Shown here: positions 32,745 through 42,005 of the stretch, piece after piece
Layout of the letters: the number at the start of each line of letters is the position of its first letter
How positions within the stretch are numbered: position 1 is the first letter of the stretch
From: Stereum hirsutum FP-91666 SS1
Taxonomy: Eukaryota; Basidiomycota; Agaricomycetes; Russulales; Stereaceae
NCBI RefSeq assembly: GCF_000264905.1
Contig: NW_006763142.1
Coordinates: forward strand, 670,597-734,596
DNA length: 64,000 bases
Direction of reading: 5' to 3'
The notes under the pieces: generated by a model
The model's input: only the letters and a program-made list of their open reading frames with translations
Told to the model about the DNA's origin: nothing
Databases searched by the model: none
Translations under genes and position numbers: made by a program

Positions 32745-33983
32745 AGTCGGAACCTGTGTTCTTGACAGCGAATGTGAACGAGAGCCCATCGTGATTGTAG
32801 CCCACTCCAAAGTACTGGGCGAGCCACTCGAACTGCGACTGCGACTAGTATTGTCAGGAGTTTGGGAGTAGAAGGAGCTTCGAAGTGACACAGGGGAGCT
32901 GGCTTTATATAGAGATGTCTCCGGCGGAGATGCTCACGCAACCTCGGAGAAGTCGATCCATCCCCGAGGCCGGGTCCTCATCTTCTCGGATGTATGCAAC
33001 GAGGACGAGATGTTTGCTGTTAGGAGTCTATGATTGTCTCTAATGATGGAGTACGGATAATTATCCATAGAAGAGATGAGGAGAACGACCACTATGCACG
33101 TGGGGATAGCAAGAGTCCGAACCATTCATGTCCATGATGGATCGGTAACGTAGATTTTCTTTCCCGCAGCAATATTGGCCACGTGTACGCAATGTTATAA
33201 GAGGTGTTATATAATCTTTTACACTGAATAAAGGCAGATGTTGGGCCACCATACAAACCATATTTAGAGGAGGTTAGCTCAGTTGTATGGATGGTAGTGT
33301 ACGCGGAAGACAAACTCACGAATGGATGGATAAAGAGCGGCTCACAAGAAGCCACAAAAGCGCTTTTGGTATAAGTTAAGTACCGGTTGGTTCCCATAGG
33401 TCCTGATGCGCTGCACGCTGGCCGGGCCAAGTGACGATGATGACCGAGGCATGCCCGCAAGGAAGTATCATGACGAAACAGGATGTTGCCCGCTGTTTCC
33501 GGGCTCCGCGAGCGCTCCGCTGCAGCATAAATTTGGCAGTGGGTACAGACAGCTCTTTCCATGACACTTTCACAAGATGAAGTGGGCGAGATATATAGCG
33601 TGACGACTACTGCAGGTCTGATACCTGGTCTTATTCAGGCTCCAGAGTCAATGAACAGGCAGGGAGAAGCACATCATCATGCAAAGACATATCCATAGTC
33701 GCCATATCTGAAAAAGACCCATGACTTACAAAGTGCTCGAAGGGGACATGGAGGTGCGCTGGCGGAGACTCAAGATAAACCAGACCGCAACGGTGTTTGC
33801 AGAGCGCTGTGGCGAACGAACCTAGTGGAAGTGTCCGGTAAATGCCGCAGCAACGGACTTTCGGCTGGAGATGCCGAACTGTACAGTTGCTCAGCCACCA
33901 CCAGCCACCGGACCCGGGAATGAATTCCCACGTTGAATAATATTCGGTTATTGCAACCTCAAGACCCCCCGACATCGCCAGCC
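32745..33983. other. Intergenic, divergent promoters
   Basis: About 1.2 kb between the start of MDR copy 1 (minus) and RPL38 (plus). Minus-strand frames at 33975-33631 and 33562-33092 lack motifs and cover the expected promoter of RPL38. A sequence resembling a tRNA D-arm (GGTTAGCTCAGTTG, near 33271) has no T-arm. Confidence 0.45.
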
Positions 33984-34456
33984 ATGGTGAGCACAGCTCG
34001 TTCTGTCATCTTGGTCAATACAGGGTGTAATGCTGACCGTACGATGTTTGACGTCAAATAGCCGAAGGAAATCCGTGACATCAAGCAGTTCATTGACATT
34101 GCCAGGCGAAAGGACGCCTCCCGTGCGTGTTCTAACCTCTGCTGTTGAGATAGAACACTGACTTCTGAGATTTTGACCTGTCTCGATGAATTGTAGAGGC
34201 CCGCATCAAGAAGATCAAGTCACGGGTGCCCGGCTCAAAAGAGAAGACGAAGTTCAAGATTCGCTGCTCACGATACCTTTACACCCTCTCCCTCGATGAC
34301 CCAGAGAAGGCTGAGAAGCTCAAGCAGTCGCTTCCCCCTGGTGCGTCGCGGAACTTCTTCATACTCTTCTCCATATCTCATTTGGCTGTAATCATGATAT
34401 GGCGACGAATAGGTCTGAATGTCATTGACGTGGACAAGATCCCCAAGAAGAAGTAG
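33984..34456 (+). CDS. RPL38: 60S ribosomal protein eL38
   Basis: Four exons are predicted: 33984-33986 (the ATG alone), 34062-34122, 34197-34340 and 34413-34456, giving 83 residues. The translation [20 protein letters not shown], then [28 protein letters not shown] and [20 protein letters not shown], is unmistakable eL38, a small protein of the large cytosolic subunit. An intron directly after the initiator codon is a recurring arrangement in fungal ribosomal protein genes. The phases (0, 1, 1) and the family sequence fix all junctions. It lies in the middle of the MDR duplications but is itself single and intact. Confidence 0.97.
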
Positions 34457-35254
34457 ACGCGCACTCGCATTCTGTTTTCATCCTTCTTTCATCGGTCTTG
34501 TTCGGGGCGGGAGCACGCCGTGTATGGAGTACGAGTAGCGAGCGGGTGTGGCGGTTGTGCTGGTCATGGGCGATGGACGGAATGTCGTCGGTGGTGGTCA
34601 CGTCTCTAGGGCGCCTCGTGCAGGCGGATTGTATGTTTCTTCACCACCACACCCAAAACTCAATTATGCACGCATGCATGACACATGTCCATCCTTTCTG
34701 TCTTCCTATATCTGATCTCGTGCGCTCCTGGGCAACATTTCCTGAACCGTATCCTCCATCCGACTTGCCTATCGTTTGGACGACTTCTACATGATCGAGG
34801 CTTATACACTGCTATGGACACTCTCGCTTATCAGGTTCAAGCTTCCTCCCTGATCTTGAGCATTCAATCGTTCTCGCCCACGCTCCAAACTGGGGCAGCC
34901 GCATTGGTCCTCCGTCGACTAGCATCGCTTCCCAGGACCTATACCTGCGTGTTGACGTTCAATGTCTTGTGGTGTGTTTGCTTGCAGAGTCTGCGGCCGT
35001 GCGCACATAATCGACTTTGGGCAATGTTGAGGAAAACTAGGTGTGGAAGTGACCAAAGCGAAGGGGCTCAAAATGATAATGAACCTTCGACCTCAGAAGG
35101 TCGATTACGCTAGAGTTGAGTTGAGCATAGGATTCGAAGACCTCTGTTTCGGCCCCGGCTATAGTGTCATTCCTCGTATGCATATCTCCCAAGTGCAAAT
35201 ACTAACAACCCACCCTCGTACGGACAGTCTCTCCATCATTGAAACAGCGATCAC
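34457..35254. other. Intergenic between RPL38 and an MDR pseudogene
   Basis: About 0.8 kb. Short plus-strand frames only, none with recognised similarity. Confidence 0.45.
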
Positions 35255-36617
35255 AAAGGGGCTTCCATCGCGGCAACTTGCAATCGTCGGCAGCGACAAG
35301 GCCTGCATCGATTTGAAAGAAGTCAACACGCCGAAATATGGATCTGAGGAGACTTGTGTTATGGTCCCCGTGGGGGCGCATACTCCGACAGACTGGTGTG
35401 TATTTGCCCCACTTCCGTCATGTGCACCGTGCTAATAAAAGTCATAAATAGTTGATCCTACATAGTAGAAATTTCGCACACCGTAGCGGGAAGGTAGGTA
35501 TCACCTCTTGCTGAGATCTCTGGAGAACGGTGGGAATCGGGTCGGATGTGACTTCTGCTGCACGAAGTTTGGGCGAGCGCGTGGCGCCAATGGTTGCGGT
35601 GGTGCGTAGACCTTACCTCCGTCCCTCCTCTAAATGTTCCTTCAGCTAAATCGATTCGGCGATTATTTGTTTGTATAGGGTGGGGCCAGAACGGCAGTTT
35701 CACTGAACACACAGTCGCGTATGTCGTCCGCCTCCTTCACATTTCTGACTCTTGGCCCTTCGAATACGCAGCCCAATTGGCTATCGCATCTTCCACAGCC
35801 GGCTAATACCTCTGGGAATCCCTTCGGGCATACCTACCCCTCTCTCCTTCTACCGGTACCCATGACGAATCAATTCTCGTATAGGGTGGGGTCATATCCG
35901 TAGACAGCCACACGGTCCAATGGGTTGCAAGCCGCGTTACTACCTGCTCGTCCAGGAACCTCAACATCGTCAGGTCCTTCGGTGCGGATGAGAGGACTAG
36001 AAAGCGGCCAAGAAGTAAGAAAGAGCACAGGGACCAAATAGGCGAAAGCGGTGACTTGTGTGGAAGAACGGGACGGTGACGCTTATTTCGCAGGTCTTGA
36101 GCGAAATTGATGCGTGATTGCTGTAATTATGCAAGGGAATGGAGAGTCCGAAGGGGAATAGGACGGATTTGACGTATGATTTAGAGGACGAGGTCAGTCC
36201 TTGGGTCTTACTTTTTGGATCGTGCGCATATGGGTTATTGTGGTGCTGACGTACCGGTATCGCGACAGTGTGTTTCGATCTGTTCATACAGCAAGAGAAC
36301 TTCAGGGCGGTTGTCTTCCCGCACAAGTAGACGCCTACTCCAGAAAAGTGCAGCGTGGCCTTGATATTCTCAAGCCTGCTAACGTCATCATCTCTCTTGG
36401 GGAAATGTCAAGCCATCGCCGGAGCTCGTTGTGCAAGGGTTGACGATCGTTCTGGATGGATTCGGGTATATGATGAGGGGGAAGGTGCGTCCTTTGTTTC
36501 TCTCGTTATCGTGAGCTGCTCTCCTGCGAAGTAGGTTACAGTTAGGGTGTCACGGTGAAGGTAGATGGGTAGAAGATCACGTATGTGATCACACTGGACA
36601 CTCCGAACATCAAGTAA
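35255..36617 (+). pseudogene. Decayed MDR oxidoreductase copy
   Basis: Fragments collinear with the intact gene at 37301-38722 are visible: RQLAIVGSDKACIDLKEVNT and PTDW near 35260-35400, GWGQNGSFTEHTVAYVV with WPFEYAAQL near 35680-35790, a FGADE-like piece near 35970, a DGFGYMMRGK-like piece near 36450-36485, and KITYVI with DTPNIK and a stop at 36615-36617. Between them the frame is broken several times, including an in-frame stop after AIASSTAG near 35806. The overall length is close to the intact gene, so small lesions dominate over large deletion. Confidence 0.85.
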
Positions 36618-37300
36618 CTGTGTGGTACCGCCACATCTATCACCGTTTGTCGAATGCTTCAAGGAACGAGAATGGTTTCATATGTGCACCTTCGTCTAAG
36701 GACGTATTGCGGTCCGGTTTGTTATGAAGCCAAAGTATGTGGCCCTATACGGTGCCACACCGCCAAGGGGCGCGAGCTAATCAAAGTGACTTCAACGTCG
36801 GCGTCTCGTCCCGATTGTCGGCGAGCTTGAGATTGTTCCTGCACGACATGCACTGCTTGGTCATACACATGGTACAATCTCAACTCGCCCTCGGCCTCGG
36901 ATAGTTTTCTCCTCTTACCGATGCTGTAGTGTAAGGACCACTATACTTCTTTGAATGGCTGTGAATAAATGTAGAAGTGGTCGTGTGCCTCACAAGGTCA
37001 TCGATTTAGCGTACTTGGGAGAAGTGGAAGAAACTACTCTAGAAAAGTGTAGGGTGCAGAATGTTCCCGATGATTCCTTGTGACTTCGGGCCAGAGAACA
37101 TCGAGGGAGAGACCGCTTTTACTTCCGGGTCACGGATAAAAGGATCGAGTGTTTGTAATTCATCGATGCCCGCATTACATCACTAAGCAGAGACGGTTCG
37201 TATATTTTCTCTCCACCTTCGTTCGTCCTCTTGACCTATTTCCCCCACCCACACACAAAACCCTCCCGCCGCAAAACAAACAGAAACAGCAGCAACAAAA
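36618..37300. other. Intergenic, promoter region of MDR copy 2
   Basis: About 0.7 kb. No gene seen. The last 60 nt are pyrimidine/CA-rich then A-rich before the ATG, typical of a fungal 5' leader. Confidence 0.5.
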
Positions 37301-38722
37301 ATGGCCCCAAACAAGCAACTCGCTATCGTCGTCAACGCCGAGGGCGGTGTCGATCTCAAGGAGGTCGATGTCCCGAAACCAGGCCCTGGAGAGGTTCTCA
37401 TCAAGGTCGTCGCGGCGGCCCAGAATCCAACTGACTGGTATGTGTTTTATTCTCTGTTGGCTTCCTCAATGCTGGCGGGCACCCTCAGAGAGTAGAATCA
37501 ATTGCTGACGAGGTCCGCTATATGTAGGAAGACTGCCAAGTGGGGTAAGAAGGCGGGTTCCATCTCTGGATGTGATTTCTCTGGCATTGTGGAGGAGATT
37601 GGGCCGGATGTGGCTCCTGGATTGAGGAGCGTTGGCGAGCGTGTGGCGTCAATGGTACACGGCGGTACGTGAAATCCCGAACCATCTCGATTATATGTCC
37701 TAACACGCTACTATTAATGTTGGTATAGGTTGGTATCAGAATGGTAGCTTCTCCGAGTACCTCGTTGCATCCGCCGAGCGTGTCATCCGCGTCCCCGAGT
37801 CCTGGTCTCTCGAAGATGCGGCCCAACTTGGCGTTGCACCCCTTACAGCCTGCCAGTGTCTTTGGGACTCCCTTCCAGGCTTACCCACTCCGATGTCCCC
37901 ATCCACTTCTTCTACTCCCGAAGCCATCCTCGTTTGGGGTGGAGCATCTTCCGTTGGAAACTACGTGATTCAGTTCGCCAAGCTCTCTGGATTGCGAGTC
38001 ATCACCACCGCTTCGCCGAAGAACTTCGACCTCCTCAAGTCCTTCGGTGCGGACGAAGTCTACGACTACAGGGACCCGGACGTCAGCAAAAAGATCAGGG
38101 AGAGTACCGGGAATAAGCTGACGAAGGCAGTCGACTGTGTGAGCGAGAAAGGAACGGTGGGATTCATTTCGGAGGCGTTGAGCGAGAGCGAGGGCGGTAC
38201 GATCGCGGTCATTTTGGGTAACGAGAGCCCGAGGGAGAATGTGAAGGTGGTACCGAGTCTGGCTTATGATTTGTCGGGCAAGGTGAGTCTTCAAGTGCCA
38301 TTCATCCGTCCGAGTTCTCTTGGTTCTTCCCTGCTCTGGCTTGCGGATGCACTGGGTGGCGTGAGATGGTGCCACAGGGGCTGACTATTGTCGTGGCATT
38401 CTTTGTGATCTCCATAGGAATACGACTTCCCACGCAAATGGACACCCACCCCAGAAGATATCAAGCATGGCCTCGAGATTTGGAAGCTCGTCAACGACAT
38501 CTTCGCTTCTAGTAAAATCAAGCCCTCGCCGAAACTCGTGTTGCCCAAGGGTTTAGCGAGTGTCCCCGATGGATTCCAGTATATGATGGACGGGAAGGTG
38601 TGTTCTATATCTACCAAGACTGCTGTGAAGGCGTTGTTCTTATGAGGTCGCTGACGGATATGATGATGTAGGTCAGCGGACAGAAGATCACATATGTGAT
38701 CGCGGACACTCCGAAAGCCTGA
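37301..38722 (+). CDS. MDR-family oxidoreductase (enoyl-reductase/ToxD-like), copy 2
   Basis: Five exons are predicted: 37301-37437, 37528-37664, 37729-38282, 38418-38597 and 38672-38722 (352 residues, phases consistent). An N-terminal GroES-like domain (MAPNKQLAIVVNAEGGVDLK, PGPGEVLIKVVAAAQNPTDW, SISGCDFSGIVEEIGPDV) is followed by the Rossmann part with ILVWGGASSVGNYVIQFAKL and then GLRVITTASPKN. FGADEVYDYRDPDV and KAVDCVSEKGTVGF follow, and it ends KITYVIADTPKA. It has no zinc ligands of the alcohol dehydrogenase type, so an NAD(P)H-dependent reductase of quinones, enals or polyketide intermediates is most likely. This is the best-preserved member of the local family and the natural reference for the two pseudogenes flanking it. 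Confidence 0.93.
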
Positions 38723-39298
38723 GCGATGATATGACCTGTAACCATTTTTTAAAGTTGTCGGGTGAAGGAAGAAGAATCGATTTATATGTGTATGTATCAT
38801 CATTGAAAACATTGTTTCGTCGACTCTTCCTCGAGTGTCCCTCGTCTGGCACATCAGCGTGGTCTGAGGTATTAGAATAGGGTTAGCGGTCTTACAAGAT
38901 TCCAACACTTGTATGGCTTCAGTAGAGAAAGCGGTCATAAGCCCACTGGGCATCCGCTAAGAAAAAAAGTGTGCTTGATGGACCATGATTAGAACCAAGG
39001 ACTGTGTGTTTCTTACGCTTGTATCGCCCGCCACCCGTGACCAGGACCCCGGGCACTGGGGCAGCGCCCGCCCTGGCCCGCCCGGTCGAACTCTGTTGAA
39101 CTTTGCAGTCGCCGCTTCAGCAACAGTAGACACCTCCTTGACCATCTACCCTGTTCTTCGATGAGCATCAACTATGCGATCGACAGAAGTGTCTATTCTG
39201 TGATCGTTCAGCGATATGGCTTATAAAAGAGTCTCCTTTAGCTAGAACCTTCCATCATCGTCCTGCCCACAGAACAACGACAACAGCACCAACAAAAA
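38723..39298. other. Intergenic between MDR copy 2 and its decayed tandem copy
   Basis: About 0.58 kb. The right half resembles a promoter, with TATAAAA at 39221-39227, 72 nt before the pseudogene ATG. No coding signal. Confidence 0.5.
39221..39227 (+). promoter_or_regulatory. TATA-like box of the MDR pseudogene
   Basis: TATAAAA followed after 71 nt by the ATG at 39299. The promoter seems to have been duplicated with the gene and retained. Confidence 0.4.
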
Positions 39299-40591
39299 TG
39301 GCTCCAAGCAAACAACTCGCCGTTGTCGTCAATGCTGAGTCAAGGAGGCCGATGTCTCATTAACAGTCCCTGAAGGGGTTCTTGTCGTCGCGGCAGCCTA
39401 GAACCTACTGGTTCGTGCTTCCTGCACTTTTCATTACTTGCTCAATACCTGGACCGGTCAATATGCTTGGATCGAATCGAGAGCTGACGATGTTGTTTGA
39501 CGAATAGGAAAGCGGCTTAGTGGGGTAAGAAGTCATGTACTATCTCTGGATGCGATTTTTCGGGTGTTGTGGAGGAGATTGCGCGTGATATGGCAGGATG
39601 TGGCTCCTAGATTGAGGAATGTCACGAGCGTGGCGGAACGCAACTGGTACCCAGCCATCCTTCCCTGTGTTCCTCCCTCCTCAACTCGTTTTTTTGACGT
39701 TGACATAGCCTGATACCAGAACGGTAGCATCTCTGAGTAGCTCGTCACATCCGCTGAATGTATCATCCACATTTCCGATTCATGGTCCTTTGAAGACGCA
39801 TCCCAACTCGACGTGGCAACCGCCCATAGCCCTCCAGTGCCTTTGGAACTCCCTTTTTAGTGTACTAACCTCCCCTTTCACTTTCACCATCTCTCCTCCT
39901 GAGCTGATTTTCGTCTGGGGCGGGGCGTCTTCTATTGGCAACTATGTGGTCTAACTCGCCAAGCTATCCAGTCTGAATGTGGTCACCACTGCCACAAGAA
40001 TGTCGATCTCGTCAAATCGCTCAGGGAGGATGAGATCTTTGATTACAGGGCCCGCGGGTGAGTAAGAAGATCAGACAGAACACGAGGAACAGATCGACGA
40101 AAGCGGGGGACTGCGTGAGTGAGAATGGCACGGCAGTATATATCTCGGAGGCGTTGAGCGAGACCGAGGGCGGTATATGGCGGTCATTTTGTTGGGCATT
40201 GAAGGTCCAAGGCAGAAACTCAAGGTCGTGCTGAGTTTGGGGTGCAGTTTGTTCGGAAAGGTGAGTGTTTGAAGTGTCAGTTCTTCATGCTGTTGTTACC
40301 CTACGTCACTCCCATCAAGGTATTATATGGTGCCACAGGGACTGATCTTCTGGCGTGACGGCGCAACGTCATTAATGCATAGGAGCATCACTTCCCGCGA
40401 CTGAAAAAATGGACTACTCTCCCGAGGATATCGGGAATGGGCTCAAATCGTAAGAGCTCACCAACGACATTCTCGCTTCCGGCAAGGTCATCGCTGAGGC
40501 TCGGGTTGCCAAAAAAGCTAGCGAGTGTGCCCGAGGGGTTCAAGTACACGATGGAAGGAAAGGTGTGTTCTTTGCTGTGATTAAGAATATA

Positions 40592-40834
40592 AGCCTCGTT
40601 CAGAGTTGGGGTCGAAAGAGTGTTTAAACACTCTTTCGACGGTCGTTGAACGTATCCGAGTCTTGGCGGTCGAAACACTCCTTTGTGAGCCAATCAGGAG
40701 AGATGCCGAATGAATACTCTCTCTCGGCTATCAGAGTGTTTCGACGCCAAGAGTCGAGAACCCGCTCAACGACTGTTGAAAGAGTGTTTAAACACTCTTT
40801 GCTCATGTCTCGAAATCGAACTCTGAACGAGGCT
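40592..40834. mobile_element. MITE-like foldback element, copy A (243 bp)
   Basis: Terminal inverted repeats AGCCTCGTTCAGAGTT and AACTCTGAACGAGGCT, flanked by ATA on each side. The two arms pair over most of the element, so it would fold as one long hairpin. Each arm holds a nested palindrome centred on GTTTAAAC; the left one, at 40611-40640, is a perfect 30-bp palindrome. Non-coding. Confidence 0.88.
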
Positions 40835-40841
40835 ATAGAAT

Positions 40842-41112
40842 AGCCTCGTTCAGAGTCGACATCGAAAGAGTGTTTAAACACTCTTTCGACAGTCTTTGAG
40901 CGGTCCTTGGTCTTGGCAGTCGAAACACTACCTTGTGAGCCAATCAGGAGCGATGCCGACTGAATACTCTTACACGGCCATCAGAGCATACATTACTCCT
41001 CGCTCCTGATTGGCTCACAAAGGAGTGTTTCGCCGCCAAGCCTCGAGTACTTCGTCAACGACCGTCGAAAGAGTGTTCAAACACTCTTTCGATCCCAACT
41101 CTGAACGAGGCT
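40842..41112. mobile_element. MITE-like foldback element, copy B (271 bp)
   Basis: Same terminal repeats as copy A, flanked by AAT on each side and only 7 bp from it. The arms again carry GTTTAAAC-centred and GTTCAAAC-centred palindromes. Copy B keeps both halves of an inner stem (GTGAGCCAATCAGGAGCGA and its complement), whereas copy A has only the left half, which accounts for most of the 28-bp length difference. Confidence 0.88.
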
Positions 41113-41220
41113 AATGCACTGTCCTGTGGTGTTCTTCGCATATATTCGCTTACGGATGTGTCGATGTGGGTGAGCGGACAGAAACGCACGTATGTGATTG
41201 CGGACGCTCCGACCGCATGA

Positions 41221-42005
41221 AGCGATAATTTTGTACGTCGCCGTCTTCTAATGCGGGAAGAAGAATGAATCTATATGTGTATGCGCGACCGTTGGGGCAA
41301 AAAGAAATCTGTTCTCTCTACCTCATGGTCCAATGTGCGGCCTTCCCCGATTAGGTGACACTTCAGCTTGCTACAGAGCCTCATATGGGCAAAATTGTCA
41401 TCGACTTTTCTATCCATAGTCTTGGTGGAATGAATTGTTTCGTTGTCGAAGAGTTTAATTATGCGATCCTATTTTGGCTATGACCTCATGAGCTTCCCGC
41501 TATCTGCACTTCGATGACTGATACAAAGACGGTCATAAATCCAGCGTCCCTCGCCACTTGGTGTGTAAATAGGGAAGAGTATATGTTCGTGCACATCTCG
41601 TTATACGCTTCGTCGTCAGATCACAACGAGAGGCCACGAAATAGCTCCGCATATCCCATCTTGTGTTGTATATGATCTGTTGTTATCTTTCTCTAGACCA
41701 CCGAAGCGTTTGAAAATAACACTTCTGTCACACTGCTTTCATCTCGATAACGATCCAAGGACATGACCACAATGGGACAGCAGATTTCTCACACTAGGTC
41801 TCTCCACTATCTTCCAAAACAAGCTCCTGATTCGCACAAAACGGTCATTCAGCGGCGCCTAAGTCATCCTTGGATCGTAGGCGGTGCACCCTCATAGAGT
41901 ATATCAGGAGCGTTTACCCTATGGCAAACGGCACCTTCTCCCCTTCTCCGCCTCTCACGACCGTAGCAACACAGCACTCCCAAATATCAGTGCGCGGCAT
42001 TCGAT
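41221..42005. other. Intergenic upstream of the HTH-like/WD40 gene
   Basis: About 0.8 kb. No supported gene. An ATG at 41764 and frames at 41870-42195 lie in the leader region but do not continue into the predicted protein. Confidence 0.45.

Larger units (their letters stand above)
39299..41220 (+). pseudogene. Decayed MDR oxidoreductase copy interrupted by two MITE-like elements
   Basis: It starts with an ATG and MAPSKQLAVVVNAES, almost the same as copy 2, but the exon is shortened by a deletion and meets a stop within 22 codons. Homologous blocks follow in order (gaps and stops between them): a CDFSGVVEEI-like piece near 39550, a SISE-stop segment near 39725, an IFVWGGASSIGNYV-like piece near 39910-39950, and a TAEDCVSENGT-like piece near 40100. 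The last exon is still readable (VSGQKRTYVIADAPTA, stop at 41218-41220). Two inverted-repeat elements (40592-41112) inflate the final intron to over 500 nt. The gene is clearly dead. Confidence 0.9.

Noticed and set aside
33267..33340. Possible tRNA gene (GGTTAGCTCAGTTG resembles a D-arm)
   Set aside because: No T-arm or pairing acceptor stem within the next 80 nt.
33631..33975. 114-codon minus-strand frame just upstream of RPL38
   Set aside because: It would occupy the RPL38 promoter, has no family resemblance and has no partner exons.
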